DNA from: Bacteroidales bacterium UBA4231
GTDB lineage: Bacteria; Bacteroidota; Bacteroidia; Bacteroidales; UBA932
Direction of reading: 5' to 3'
DNA length: 64,000 bases
Assembly: GCA_002396335.1 (NCBI GenBank)
Contig: DGXN01000025.1
Coordinates: 1-64,000 of the forward strand
Under the pieces are notes generated by a model that was not told the DNA's origin, did not search any database, and was given only the letters and a program-made list of their open reading frames with translations. Of the stretch, positions 36,042-46,600 are shown one piece after another; positions within the stretch are counted from its first letter, which is position 1; each line of letters opens with the position of its first letter. A program made the translations under genes and the position numbers.

Positions 36042-37586
36042 ATGAAAAGATTGTTCTTCGTGGGAATGCTTCTCCTCCTTTGGCTGCCCGTGCGGGCGCA
36101 GGAGGAAGGATATGAAGGGGACAGCTGTACGTCCATCATGGTGGGGCGTCTGGCTTCCACCGACGGGTCGGTGATCACCAGCCACACCTGTGACGGAAAA
36201 TATCGCACCTGGGCCCGGATGGAACCGGCGCAGGACCATGCTCCGGGGGCGCTCCATGCCGTGCTCCGCGGAACCATGAAAACTTCCTCCCCGGAAGACA
36301 CCGCCGGCGTGCGGGTGATGGGCTACATCCCCGAGGTTTCCCATACCTATGCGTATTTGAATGTGGCGTATCCCTGCCTGAACGAAAAGCAGCTCGCCAT
36401 CGGGGAAACCACCTTCGTCGGCCCCAAAGTGCTGGTGAACGAGAAAGGCTGGTTCACCATCGAAGAACTGGAACGGGTGGCCCTGCAGCGCTGCACCCAG
36501 GCCCGTGAAGCCATCCTCCTGATGGGCTCCCTGGCCGAAAAATACGGCTACGGCGACAGCGGCGAATGCCTCACTGTGGCCGACAAGCGCGAGGTCTGGC
36601 AGTTCGAGATCGTGGGCGTCGGGGCCGACAAGATCGGCGCCGCCTGGGTCGCCAAGCGCGTTCCGGACGACCATATTGCCGTGTCGGCCAACATCCCCCG
36701 CATCGGCCGGATTGACCGGAAGGACCCGGACATGCTGGCTTCCGGCAATGTGGAAAAAGTGGCCCTGGAAAACGGCCTCTGGGACGGGAAGAGCCCCTTC
36801 CTCTTCTGGAAAGCCTTCCATTCGTCCAACCCCGGCGGAAAGAACTTCAAGGACCGTGAGTGGTTCATTCTCAACCACTTCGCCCCGTCCCTGAAGCTGA
36901 GCTTCGAGGCGGACGAACTGCCCTTCTCCGTAAAACCGGAAAAGAAGGTGGACATCCGCGAAGTGGTGGCCCTGTTCCGTGAAACCTACGAGGGCACCTC
37001 CTTCGACATGACCCGGAATGTGAAAATGGCCCGCTCCGCCACCAAGTCCCATCCGGCCGACACCATCGTGAGCCCCGTGGCCAACCCCTGGCTCACCACC
37101 ACCCTCCGCAACACCCTGAACACCCTGGCTCCCGGCACGGTGGAATTCCGCCGCACGGTGGCCGTGGCCTGGTGCGCCTATTCCCATATCACGCAGCTTC
37201 GCGACTGGCTTCCCGACGCCGTGGGCGGCGTGTGCTGGTTCTCGGTGGACAACCCCGCCCAGAGCCCCCGCATCCCTATCTTCTGCGGCACTACCGAACT
37301 TCCGTCGGCCTTCTCTTTCTGCGGACAGCACAAATATGTTCCGGACTGCGTGCTCTGGCAGTTCCGCAGGGCCAACAAACTGGCCACCCTCTCCTGGCAG
37401 ACCACCAAGAAAGGCTTTAACAAGGAAGTCCTCCGCCTGGAAGAAAACGCCCTCCGGGGCCTTCCCGGGGCCGACGCCACCGCCGACCAGCTGAATGCGT
37501 ACACCCGGTCGGTCTACGAAGAGGCCGTTGCGGCCTGGGAAAAACTGGAGGCCAAGTACTGGGTACAGTTCGGCTCCGGATTCTAA
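36042..37586 (+). CDS. C69-family dipeptidase, secreted
   Basis: A 514-residue N-terminal-nucleophile hydrolase of the PepD type. The signal peptide (LFFVGMLLLLWLPVRAQ) is followed by a short propeptide, and Cys29 in GDSCTSIMVGRLAS is the expected nucleophile after processing. The downstream block SVITSHTCDGKYRTW is conserved. Start 36042 is used because the promoter box and signal peptide fit it. It probably acts in the periplasm on peptides. Confidence 0.9.
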   Translation: MKRLFFVGMLLLLWLPVRAQEEGYEGDSCTSIMVGRLASTDGSVITSHTCDGKYRTWARMEPAQDHAPGALHAVLRGTMKTSSPEDTAGVRVMGYIPEVSHTYAYLNVAYPCLNEKQLAIGETTFVGPKVLVNEKGWFTIEELERVALQRCTQAREAILLMGSLAEKYGYGDSGECLTVADKREVWQFEIVGVGADKIGAAWVAKRVPDDHIAVSANIPRIGRIDRKDPDMLASGNVEKVALENGLWDGKSPFLFWKAFHSSNPGGKNFKDREWFILNHFAPSLKLSFEADELPFSVKPEKKVDIREVVALFRETYEGTSFDMTRNVKMARSATKSHPADTIVSPVANPWLTTTLRNTLNTLAPGTVEFRRTVAVAWCAYSHITQLRDWLPDAVGGVCWFSVDNPAQSPRIPIFCGTTELPSAFSFCGQHKYVPDCVLWQFRRANKLATLSWQTTKKGFNKEVLRLEENALRGLPGADATADQLNAYTRSVYEEAVAAWEKLEAKYWVQFGSGF

Positions 37587-37597
37587 CAGACTGGATT

Positions 37598-37942
37598 ATG
37601 GCAGGAAACGACTGGAAAGACCGTCTGGGAGTGGTGTTCTCCACCAATCCCGACTTTCAATACACCACTGCTTCCGATAAGGAGGAGGAAACCCTTCCGC
37701 CTGCGAAGCAGCGGCTCATCGTAGGAATCGACCGGCGCAACCGCGGCGGCAAGCAGGTAACCCTGGTGACCGGTTTCACCGGCCGGGCCGACGACCTGAA
37801 AGACCTTGCGAAGACCCTGAAGACCCGTCTCGGGGTGGGCGGCAGCGCCAAGGACGGGGAAATCACCATCCAGGGCGACTTCCGCGACAAAGTGACCGAC
37901 ATCCTCAAACAATTGGGATACAATGCTAAGCGAGGGAATTGA
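37598..37942 (+). CDS. SUI1/eIF1-like translation initiation factor
   Basis: A 114-residue protein with a C-terminal SUI1 domain (about 38-112): RRNRGGKQVTLVTGF and LGVGGSAKDGEITIQGD. Bacterial YciH-type relatives affect start-codon fidelity. It overlaps the next gene by 20 bases. Confidence 0.9.
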   Translation: MAGNDWKDRLGVVFSTNPDFQYTTASDKEEETLPPAKQRLIVGIDRRNRGGKQVTLVTGFTGRADDLKDLAKTLKTRLGVGGSAKDGEITIQGDFRDKVTDILKQLGYNAKRGN

Positions 37943-38642
37943 ACAGGCCTTCCGGAGCGGAGAACTGCTGCTGCCCGTGGAACCGTCGGCTCCGGTGGAA
38001 ACGGTGCCGGCCAGCGGCGTGCCCGTCGCCGTCACCGTGATGATGGCTGTGTTTGTCGTGGCGGCCATCCTCCTGCTCCGCAATTTCCTGCAGATCCTCC
38101 CTCTTCTGGCCGACAGCATCTTCCGCGCCCGCGGGAGTACTTCGCTCGAAAGCAGCGTCCGCTCCAGCGGCGACCGTAACCTCATAGCCCTGGTCCTCAC
38201 CATTCCGATGATCCTCCTGGCGTACCGCTACCGGCTCTACGATCCGGATTTCGTACAGGGGATGGGGGATTCGGCCCGTCTGCTGTGCGTCGGCGGGGCT
38301 ATTGCGGCCTGGATTCTTCTGAGGGCTATCCTGTATGTCTGGTTCAAGCCCAAACGGCGTTACGACTTTTACCAGCTCTCTTACCGGTCCGGCTTCACGT
38401 ACTGGATTCTGCTGAGCATCGTGATGCTGCTGACCAGCGGAGTATTGTTCCTTTTCGGGACTCCGGACAGGCTCATCCGGATGGTCCTGTATGCGGAAAT
38501 TTTGACCGGTTTCAGCGTTTATTTGTTCCGTAGAGCACAAATTTTATCATTATCTTGCAATCATTTGCGAACTTTTTTGTACCTTTGCGGGCTCGAAATC
38601 CTGCCGGCTGCTGCCCTTGTGATTTCGGCTGTGATTTTGTAG
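37923..38642 (+). CDS. DUF4271 membrane protein
   Basis: A 239-residue integral membrane protein with an extracytoplasmic proline/valine-rich N-terminus and about six helices (for example VAVTVMMAVFVVAAILLLRNF). The conserved block KPKRRYDFYQLSYRSGFTYWILL is typical of DUF4271, which in Bacteroidota lies next to hemD, as here. Function is unknown. Confidence 0.8.
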   Translation: MLSEGIEQAFRSGELLLPVEPSAPVETVPASGVPVAVTVMMAVFVVAAILLLRNFLQILPLLADSIFRARGSTSLESSVRSSGDRNLIALVLTIPMILLAYRYRLYDPDFVQGMGDSARLLCVGGAIAAWILLRAILYVWFKPKRRYDFYQLSYRSGFTYWILLSIVMLLTSGVLFLFGTPDRLIRMVLYAEILTGFSVYLFRRAQILSLSCNHLRTFLYLCGLEILPAAALVISAVIL

Positions 38643-38662
38643 TGTAGAGAAGTTTACGACAG

Positions 38663-39406
38663 ATGAGCATACAAAAGATACTGGTTTCCCAAACCGCCCC
38701 CCGCGTTCTCACGCAATACCAGGCCGTTACAGAAAAATTCGGCGCCCAGTTCGAGTTCCGCCCCTTCTTCATGATCGAGCCGCTTACTTCCCGGGAATTC
38801 CGTGCGCAGCGCATCAATTTGTTGGATTACACTGCCATCATTTTCTCTTCCCGCCATGTCATTGACGCCTTTTTCTCCCTGGCGGAAGAGCTGCGGGTAA
38901 AGATTCCCGAAACCATGAAGTATTTCTGCACCACCGAGGCTGTGGCCATGTACCTGCAGAAACACATCGTCTACCGCAAGCGCAAGATTTTCTACGGCAC
39001 CGGCACCCCCGAAAGCGTAGTGGGTCTGATCGGCCCCAAGCATAAAGGGGAGAAATTCCTCGTAGCCATGTCCGACTCTTCCTCGTCGGCCGCCCTTACC
39101 ACCCTGCTGGACGCCCACAAGCTGGATTATTCCACCGGCGTGTTCGTCAAGCCCGTGAGCCAGGACCTGAAGGATCTGAATATCAAGGATTACGACATGA
39201 TTGTCTTCTACAATCCCGCCGACGTCAAATCCCTCCAGGAAAACTTCCCGTCCTTCGAACAGGGTGACATCAAGATGGTTTCCTACGGCCGTTCTATCGT
39301 GAAGGCCATGGAGGAGGCCGGCCTGCGCATTGACGTGAAGGCCCCTTCCCCCGAAGCCCCTTCCGTGGCCCGCGCCATCGAACTGTACCTGGAAAGTCTT
39401 TCCTAG
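38663..39406 (+). CDS. hemD: Uroporphyrinogen-III synthase-like protein
   Basis: A 247-residue HemD-fold protein (ILVSQTAPRV, IIFSSRHVIDAFF, YDMIVFYNPADVKSL). The fold cyclises hydroxymethylbilane in haem synthesis. Sequence conservation in the family is weak, so the fold is clearer than the activity. It is followed 2 bases later by rnpA. Confidence 0.82.
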   Translation: MSIQKILVSQTAPRVLTQYQAVTEKFGAQFEFRPFFMIEPLTSREFRAQRINLLDYTAIIFSSRHVIDAFFSLAEELRVKIPETMKYFCTTEAVAMYLQKHIVYRKRKIFYGTGTPESVVGLIGPKHKGEKFLVAMSDSSSSAALTTLLDAHKLDYSTGVFVKPVSQDLKDLNIKDYDMIVFYNPADVKSLQENFPSFEQGDIKMVSYGRSIVKAMEEAGLRIDVKAPSPEAPSVARAIELYLESLS

Positions 39407-39408
39407 CA

Positions 39409-39762
39409 ATGGAAGCCTCCCTTCCCAAGTCCGAACGTATCTGCGGCAAAACAGCCGTGGCCGCCCTCTTCGAACACGGGAAGCATGCCGGAGCAGGCTG
39501 TCTGCACAGCCGGTACATCCTCCGGGAAGACGGGGAGTGCTCCCGCATCCTCGTGTCCGTCCCCAAGCGTCTTTTCAAGCGCGCCGTCAAGCGGAACCTC
39601 CTCAAACGGCGCATCCGTGAGAGTTACCGTCGGCAAAAAGCCCTCCTGGGCCCCGGCGTGGACATCCTTTTTGTCTACACGCCCAAGGAAGTGCTCCCGT
39701 ACGACACCATCTATGCCGACATGACGGCCCTCCTCAGTTCCCTCTCATCGGCCCGGGTATGA
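39409..39762 (+). CDS. rnpA: Ribonuclease P protein component
   Basis: A 117-residue basic protein with the RNR signature in [19 protein letters not shown]. It assists the RNase P RNA in tRNA 5' maturation. It overlaps yidD by 4 bases, the usual rnpA-yidD pair, although rpmH and dnaA are not next to it here. Confidence 0.95.
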   Translation: MEASLPKSERICGKTAVAALFEHGKHAGAGCLHSRYILREDGECSRILVSVPKRLFKRAVKRNLLKRRIRESYRRQKALLGPGVDILFVYTPKEVLPYDTIYADMTALLSSLSSARV

Positions 39763-39992
39763 AGGAGACGCTTAAGAAAATACTCATCTTCCCCTTTGTG
39801 GTGCTGATCAAGTTCTACCAGCTCTGCATCAGCCCGTTTACGCCGCCGTCCTGCCGTTTTACGCCCACCTGTTCGCAATATGCGCTGGAGGCCTTCCGCA
39901 AGTACGGTCCCTTCAAAGGGGGCTATCTCACCGTCCGCCGGCTCCTCAGGTGCCATCCCTGGGGTGGGAGCGGCTATGACCCCGTTCCTTAG
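39759..39992 (+). CDS. yidD: Membrane protein insertion efficiency factor YidD
   Basis: A 77-residue protein with the family core [27 protein letters not shown] and the C-terminal [14 protein letters not shown]. It has an amphipathic N-terminus and two conserved cysteines. It helps YidC-dependent membrane insertion. Confidence 0.95.
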   Translation: MKETLKKILIFPFVVLIKFYQLCISPFTPPSCRFTPTCSQYALEAFRKYGPFKGGYLTVRRLLRCHPWGGSGYDPVP

Positions 39993-39995
39993 CCT

Positions 39996-40694
39996 ATGCC
40001 CAAAAAAGAGAAAGTCCGGCAAATGTTTGACGGTATCGCCCCTACGTACGACCGTCTGAATCACCTGATGTCCCTGAATGTGGACAGGCTCTGGCGCAGA
40101 CACGCCCTCCGCGAGATTGTGGACGGTTCCGTGCAGCAGATCCTGGACGTAGCCTGCGGTACGGGCGACAGCACCATTTCCATCGCCAAGGCGGGCAACC
40201 CCGGTTCGCGCGTGACGGGCGTGGACATTTCCGAGGGGATGATGGCCCTGGTGATGCAGAAAGCCGCCCGGGAAGGCGTCCATGACCGTATCCGCCTCAA
40301 AGTGGCCGACGGAGAGGACCTTCCTTTCGGGGAAGGCAGCTTCCACCGGGTCACCTGCGCGTTCGGCATCCGGAATTTCGAGCATAAGGAGCAGGGACTC
40401 AGGGAATTCTACCGGGTTCTCAAACCCGGCGGAAAAGCCGTTATCCTGGAACTGTCCGTCCCCACCGGCCGCACGGCCCGGCGCCTGTACGACGTGTATT
40501 TCATGCACGTGCTGCCCTGGGTGGGCGGGCTCATCTCCGGCGACAAGGCGGCCTACCGATACCTCCCGGCCTCCGTACATGCTTTCCCTTCGCCGGAAGT
40601 CTTCATGGAGATGCTCAGGGACGCCGGTTTCACACAAGTCCGGCACCGATCGCTTTCTTTCGGCCTGTGCCGGATGTATATAGGAGAAAAATAA
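39996..40694 (+). CDS. menG: Demethylmenaquinone methyltransferase
   Basis: A 232-residue UbiE/MenG-type enzyme. Features are FDGIAPTYDRLNHLMSLNVD, the SAM-binding LDVACGTGDSTISIA, and the late NFEHKEQGLREFYRVLKPGG. In Bacteroidota, which use menaquinone, it performs the last methylation of menaquinone synthesis. It starts 3 bases after yidD. Confidence 0.92.
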   Translation: MPKKEKVRQMFDGIAPTYDRLNHLMSLNVDRLWRRHALREIVDGSVQQILDVACGTGDSTISIAKAGNPGSRVTGVDISEGMMALVMQKAAREGVHDRIRLKVADGEDLPFGEGSFHRVTCAFGIRNFEHKEQGLREFYRVLKPGGKAVILELSVPTGRTARRLYDVYFMHVLPWVGGLISGDKAAYRYLPASVHAFPSPEVFMEMLRDAGFTQVRHRSLSFGLCRMYIGEK

Positions 40695-40696
40695 GA

Positions 40697-41836
40697 ATGA
40701 CTACTGAACCTAAACTTCCTCTTGAAATTCTTTCTGTCTCGGACAAACGGACGCTCAGACAGTTCATCCGTTTCCCGCTGGATCTTTACAAAGACTGTGA
40801 CAAATGGGTCCCCGCATTCGAGGATGACGAACTGAAGACCCTCGGCCCCGACAATCCCTCCCTCTCTTTCTCGGAACGGGAACTGTTCCTGGCACGTCGC
40901 GGCGGCCGGATTGTCGGCCGAATCGCCGCCATCCTGAACCGCAAAGCCAACGAGAAGTGGAAGGAGAATACCGTCCGGTTCGGCTGGTTCGACGTGGTGG
41001 AGGACTTCGAGGTGGCCCAGGCCCTGGTGGACCGGGTCGTCGCCTGGGGCAGGCAGCGGGGCTGCACCAGGATCAAGGGCCCGCTGGGCTTCACCGACAT
41101 GGACCGTGAGGGCCTTCTGGTGGAAGGCTTCGAAAACGAGAGCCCTTTCACCGTCATCTACAATTATCCCTATTATGCCACATTCCTGGAGCGGATGGGC
41201 TTCCTGAAAGATGCCGACTGGACCCAGCGCTGCATTGACTTCGACGGCAGCACTCCGCCCATGATGCAGTATGCTTCCCTGGTGGAAAAACGCTATGGGT
41301 TAAAGATTTACGAAGCCCGGACCCTAAAGCAGATGGCCCGTCGCGGCCGGGAGATGTTCCATGTCCTGAACGACGCCTTCGCCCCGCTCTACGAGTACTC
41401 CAAACTGACCGAAGAGCAGATTGACGGCTATGTGAAACAGTATGTCCCCGTCCTCAACAAGGACCTTGTAGCCTTTGTGGTGAACGAAAAGGACGAACTG
41501 GTGGCTTTCACGGTCACCATGCCGCACATCTCCTCCGGCGTCCGCAAGGCCAAGGGCCGTATTTTCCCTTTCGGCTGGATGCATATCCTGCCCCAGCTCA
41601 GCGCCAAGCGCAACCATGTGGCCGAAGGCCTGCTGATCGGCGTCCTTCCCGAATACCAGGCCAAAGGGGCGCCCCTGCTGATGTTCAAGCACCTGAATGA
41701 GAATTACAACAGGCTGGGGATCCGGCGTTTGCTGCTGAACCCCCAGCTCGAGGACAATCACAAGGTACAGACCCTGTTCGGTATTTACGATCCCAAGCCG
41801 TATCAGCGGCGCAGGAGCTACGTCAAAGAGATCTAA
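40697..41836 (+). CDS. GNAT-type acyltransferase, bacterial ceramide synthase (BcerS)-like
   Basis: A 379-residue protein of the YghO/BcerS-like family: LRQFIRFPLDLYKDCDKWVP, the ELFLARRGGRIVGRIAAILN block, GPLGFTDMDREGLLVEGF, and a C-terminal GNAT half (about 200-370, HVAEGLLIGVLPEYQAKG). The start is 40697; the longer frame would overlap menG. In Caulobacter, a member of this family N-acylates a sphingoid base to form ceramide, working with a dedicated acyl carrier protein and acyl-ACP synthetase. Both partner types are encoded convergently next door, with a 4-base overlap at the 3' ends. Serine palmitoyltransferase is not in the window. The ceramide role is inferred. Confidence 0.75.
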   Translation: MTTEPKLPLEILSVSDKRTLRQFIRFPLDLYKDCDKWVPAFEDDELKTLGPDNPSLSFSERELFLARRGGRIVGRIAAILNRKANEKWKENTVRFGWFDVVEDFEVAQALVDRVVAWGRQRGCTRIKGPLGFTDMDREGLLVEGFENESPFTVIYNYPYYATFLERMGFLKDADWTQRCIDFDGSTPPMMQYASLVEKRYGLKIYEARTLKQMARRGREMFHVLNDAFAPLYEYSKLTEEQIDGYVKQYVPVLNKDLVAFVVNEKDELVAFTVTMPHISSGVRKAKGRIFPFGWMHILPQLSAKRNHVAEGLLIGVLPEYQAKGAPLLMFKHLNENYNRLGIRRLLLNPQLEDNHKVQTLFGIYDPKPYQRRRSYVKEI

Positions 41837-42072
41837 AGCGCAGCGATTACCGCGTCGCACACCTCTCCCACAGTGGTGGGGGCGGGTGCGGCCGGGTCGA
41901 AGCGCATCTTGAACTTTTCTTCCACCGCCAGTGACAGGAGCATCATGGACAGGGAATCGATGCCCAGGTCCCGCACGAGGACGGTGTCAAAATTCACATT
42001 CGTCAGGTCCGTATTGGGACGGATGATGCCGATCACCTCCTTGAGGCCGGCGAATACTTCTTCTTTTGTCAT
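41833..42072 (-). CDS. Acyl carrier protein
   Basis: A 79-residue carrier with the 4'-phosphopantetheine attachment serine Ser40 in DLGIDSLSM. It is less acidic and more divergent than a housekeeping AcpP, which suggests a dedicated pathway. Its start overlaps the stop of the acyl-activating enzyme gene upstream on the minus strand, so the two are translationally coupled. Confidence 0.9.
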   Translation of the reverse strand: MTKEEVFAGLKEVIGIIRPNTDLTNVNFDTVLVRDLGIDSLSMMLLSLAVEEKFKMRFDPAAPAPTTVGEVCDAVIAAL

Positions 42073-43559
42073 ACGCGGGCGACTTTCATGCTGCCGGTGC
42101 GCTTGAAATCTTCCGTGCGCACGGTCACTTTTCTGATCTGATGGGTGGACGGGAGCGTAGCGTTGACCTTGTCCACCAGGGCTTTCATGTAGGCCTCGAC
42201 CTCTTCCCAGGGCTTGCCGTCGAAGGCGGGCATGAGCGGGAGAATCTCCACGGCAATCACGCTCTGGCCGTTCAGGCTGTCTTCCTTCACCATGGCGTCG
42301 CGGACGCAGGGGTCGGCATAGAAAGGCTCTTCCAGGCTTTCAGGGCTCACATTCTCGCCGTTGGAGAGGATGATGAGGTTCTTGATGCGGCCGGTGATGT
42401 ACAGGAAGCCGTCCTCGTCGAAGCGGCAGAGGTCGCCGGTGCGGAGCCAGCCGTCGGGGGTGAGGGCTTCCGCCGTGCGCTCGGGATCTTTGTAATAGCC
42501 GGAGAAGATGTTGTCGCCTCTGACCCACAGCTCGCCGTCCACGATCTTGGCCTCCTGGCCGGGATAAATCTTGCCGATGGAAGTGGGATGGGTGAGGGCG
42601 TCGCCGTTGGCGGCGGTGAGGTTGGCGGATTCGGTGAGTCCGTAGCCGAAGCAGAACTCCACGCCCATCTTGGAGAAGATGTCCACCAGGCGCGGCGGCA
42701 CATTGGCGGCACCGGAGATGATCATGCGAAGCTGTCCGCCCAGGAACTGCGGTCCGTACATTTTGCAAAGGCCGGCGAGGATGTCGCAGATGCCGGGAAC
42801 AATCACCAGGATGGTGGGCTTCAGGACAGGAAGTTTGCCGATGGTGGCCTTCATGTCCTCGCAGGTGAAGATGAGGTTGCCGGTGTAGAAGCAGCCCATG
42901 GTGCCGGCGATGAGGCCGAACACGTGGCTCAGGGGCAGCAGCATGATGTAGCGGTGTACGCCGATCACGTGGCCGGGTTTGAAGATGGCGTTGTAGTTGC
43001 CTCTCATCAGGGCCCTGTGGCTCAGGACGGCTCCTTTGGGGGCGCCGGTGGTGCCGCCGGTGAAGAAAATGGCGGCGGGGGAGTCCGGATCCACGGCGGT
43101 GGCGGGCGCTTGCGTGTCCGCAATCGCGGAGGCGGGGCAAATCTTTACGCCCTGGAGCTTGGCCGTCAGGGGCATGAATTCCTCGCGTACGAAAATGGCT
43201 GCGATGTCAAAGCGCGTGCAGGAGCCGACCACGGCCATCTCCGGCAGGGCGGAAGGGAAAATCATGGCCACATAGCCGGCCGACGTCACGGCGAGGAACA
43301 GCTCTACGGCGTCCTGGCTGTTGCGGTCGAAGATGGCGATGTGGGCGCCTTTGGGAAGGCCGAGGCTTTCGATATAGGCGCGGCGGCGGGCGATGCGTTC
43401 GCCGAGTTCCCGGTAGGTGATGGTGACGGTCTGGTCGGAAAGGGCGGGTTTGTCGGCGTATTCTTTTGTGAACCAGTCTACAAATTCGCCGAAAGTGGGA
43501 AGGTAGGGAATTCTTTCGAATTCTTCCTTCGGGAGCATGTCGTAAAAGTAGTTTGACAT
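42069..43559 (-). CDS. Acyl-ACP/acyl-CoA synthetase (AMP-binding)
   Basis: A 496-residue ANL-superfamily ligase. The ATP-binding motif is FFTGGTTGAPKGAV, the A5 motif is YGLTESANLTA, GWLRTGDLCRFDEDG follows, and the A10 lysine is in KRTGSMKVARV. It activates fatty acids as adenylates and is expected to load the adjacent ACP. It overlaps the ACP gene by 4 bases. With the ceramide synthase-like gene it forms a probable sphingolipid acylation module. Confidence 0.88.
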   Translation of the reverse strand: MSNYFYDMLPKEEFERIPYLPTFGEFVDWFTKEYADKPALSDQTVTITYRELGERIARRRAYIESLGLPKGAHIAIFDRNSQDAVELFLAVTSAGYVAMIFPSALPEMAVVGSCTRFDIAAIFVREEFMPLTAKLQGVKICPASAIADTQAPATAVDPDSPAAIFFTGGTTGAPKGAVLSHRALMRGNYNAIFKPGHVIGVHRYIMLLPLSHVFGLIAGTMGCFYTGNLIFTCEDMKATIGKLPVLKPTILVIVPGICDILAGLCKMYGPQFLGGQLRMIISGAANVPPRLVDIFSKMGVEFCFGYGLTESANLTAANGDALTHPTSIGKIYPGQEAKIVDGELWVRGDNIFSGYYKDPERTAEALTPDGWLRTGDLCRFDEDGFLYITGRIKNLIILSNGENVSPESLEEPFYADPCVRDAMVKEDSLNGQSVIAVEILPLMPAFDGKPWEEVEAYMKALVDKVNATLPSTHQIRKVTVRTEDFKRTGSMKVARV

Positions 43560-43620
43560 ATCGGTTTAGGTTTAAACATGTTTAAGGGGCACAAATTTAG
43601 CAAAAAAACCGCAAAATGAT

Positions 43621-43628
43621 TATCTTTG
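43621..43628 (+). promoter_or_regulatory. TATCTTTG -7 box of the DUF2723 gene
   Basis: TATCTTTG lies 20 bases before ATG 43649. TTTA at 43596-43599, 21 bases upstream, may be a weak -33 element. Confidence 0.6.
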
Positions 43629-43648
43629 TAGTTCTTATAGACAGTATA

Positions 43649-46600
43649 ATGGACCAAAAGACATTCAATAAATGGAATAGGATCGTGGCGCTGGCGGTGC
43701 TCCTCATCGCATCGGCCACGTATCTTTCCACCATCGAGCCCACCGCATCGTTCTGGGACTGTGGGGAATTCATCGCGTCATCCTATAAGCTGGAAGTGGG
43801 CCACCCCCCGGGAAACCCGGTTTTCCAGCTCATCGCACGCTTTTTCACCATCCCCTTCGACGCCGCCCATGCCGCCGTGGCCGTCAATGCCATGAACGCC
43901 ATCCTGAGCGCGCTCACGGTGTTCCTGCTGTATTTCACCATCGTCTTCTTTGCCAAGCGCCTGTTCGGCGGACCCTCGGTCCGGTCGGAGAAGACGGACA
44001 TCGCCCGTGCGATCGCCATCTTCGGCTCGGGCGCTGTCGGCGCACTGGCTTACTGCTTCTCGGACACCTTCTGGTTCAGTGCCGTGGAGGGCGAGGTGTA
44101 CGCCATGTCGTCGCTGTTCACCGCCCTGGTGTTCTGGGCCATGTGCCGCTGGTATGACACGGCCGACCAGCCCCATGCCAACCGCTGGATTGTCCTGATC
44201 GCCTTCCTGATGGGCCTCAGTATCGGCGTGCATCTGCTGAACCTTCTGACCATCCCGGCCTTCGTGTTCATGTACTACTACCGCATGAACGAAGACAGGA
44301 AACTGCCCCTGAAGAAGCTGGCGCTTATCTTCCTCATCGGCGTGGTCATCGAATTCCTGCTGGTATACATCTTCATCCCGTACCTTCCCAAGCTGGCGGC
44401 TTTTGTGGACCGCATCTTCGTGAACGGTTTCGGCCTGCCGTATAACAGCGGTGCGCTCTTCTTCCTGGTGGCGCTGCTGGTCCTGTGCTTCTGGGCCCTG
44501 TTCGCGACGCTCCGGAAAGGGAAGGTGTTCCTGAATACGGTCACCCTCTGCGTGACCACGCTCGTGATCGGCTTCTCGCTGTTTTCCATCGTGATCATCC
44601 GCTCCAGCGTGAAAACGCCCACCAACGAATACCAGCCCGACAATCCCTACACCCTGGTGCGCTACCTGAGCCGTGAGCAGTACGGCTCCACGCCGCTCCT
44701 GTACGGCCAGTATTTCGACGCCCCCTACGACCTGAACCAGGGTCAGTACTGGGCTCCGCTGAACGGAAAGTACGTTCACGCCAGTGCCCCCGCCGACGCC
44801 TCCTACCGTCCGGAAGGGAAGATGCTCTTCCCCAGGATGTGGTCCTCGGCCGACCCCCGCTACATCGATTTCTACCAGATGTACACCGACGGGAAGGGCA
44901 CGCGGGTGAAGGGTTCGAAGTACCGCAAACCCACTTTCGGCGCCAACTTGGCCTACTTCTTTGACTACCAGCTCAACTGGATGTACTGGCGCTACTTCAT
45001 GTGGAATTTCGTAGGCCGCCAGAACGAGATTCACAGCCCCGTCCCCGGTAATGTCTTCTACGGCAACTGGGAGAGCGGAATCGGCTTCCTGGATGCCCTG
45101 AGGCTCGGAGACCAGTCCGACGCGCCGGACCTGCTGAAGGAGAACAAGGGCAAGAACCACTATTTCTTCCTGCCGCTGCTGCTGGGTCTGCTGGGCCTGG
45201 TATTCCAGTTCGACCGCGACAAGCGCGGCAGCTGGCTGGTGTTCCTGATGTTCTTCATGACGGGCATCGCCATCGTGCTGTATCTGAACCAGCCTCCTTA
45301 CCAGGTGCGCGAACGGGATTACGCGTATGCGGGTTCCTTCTATATGTTCTGTATCTGGATCGGCCTGGGGGTAGCGGCGCTGTATGAGTGGCTGACGTCG
45401 GGCTCCTGGGCGGGTTCCCTGCCCAAGAAGGGAGTTGCCGCGGGGGTGTCGGCCCTCTGCCTGGGCGTTCCGGCCCTGATGGCGGCCCAGAACTGGGACG
45501 ACCACGACCGCTCCCACCGTTACACATCGGTGGAGATGGCGTCCAATTACCTGAATTCCGTCGGCCCCAACGGGTACCTTGTCACCCATGGCGACAACGA
45601 TACTTTCCCGCTCTGGTATGCCCAGGAGATTGAAAACGTCCGTACCGACGTCCGCGTGGTGAACACCTCCCTGCTGGGTACCGACTGGTATATCGACCAG
45701 ATGAAGTGGGCCTGCAACGAAAGCAAGCCGCTGCCGCTCACCGTCCCTGCCTCGCAGTACCTGTACGGCACCAACGAGTTTGTCTACATTGCCTACGACG
45801 ACGGCTCTCCCATGCTCCTGTCGGATGTGATGAATGTGTTCAAGGATCCCAAGATGAAAGTGCCGCTGGAAAGCGGCCAGCGCCTGGATTTCATCTGCGC
45901 CCGCAACCTGGTGATTCCCGTGAACAAGGAAAACTGCCTGAAATCCGGTATCGTCCCGGAGAAGTTCGCTTCCGAGATTCCGGATTCCATCATGATCTCC
46001 ATCTCCAAGGACAAGAACTACGTCTCCAAGCCGGAACTGTTCCTGCTGGACCTGCTGTCCAATTATCAGTGGGACCGTCCCCTGAACCTGCTGAACATGG
46101 GCGGAGACCTGAATATCGGCATCAAGGATTACCTTATGTTCGACGGCTTCTCCTACCGCTTCACGCCTATCCGCAACAAGGTCGGCACCACCGAGGCTGG
46201 CAAAGTGGATGCGCTGGAGCTGTACGACAAAATGAAGAATCTCTATAAGTGGGACGCCCTCAGCCGCACCGACTGGTTCGTGGACTACCAGAACCTGTAC
46301 ACCTTCCTGGGCGTACTGTCCCAGCGGCAGATCTTCGTCACCGTGGCCAACTCCCTCATCGACGAAGGCGAGAACGAGAAGGCCCTGGAAATCATGGACC
46401 TGTGCCAGAAGAACTTCCCGGAGCAGAATTTTCCGCTCGAAAGCATTCCCGTCGGCTTCACTTCCAACGACTACATCGTCGCCCAGATGATCGAGAATTA
46501 CTACTATCTGGGCCGTCCGGCCGAAGCCCGCTCCCTGGCTGCCCGCATGGGCGACCAGCTCCTGCAGACAGCCGGTTTCTTCCTGGAGTGGGGCACCCTG

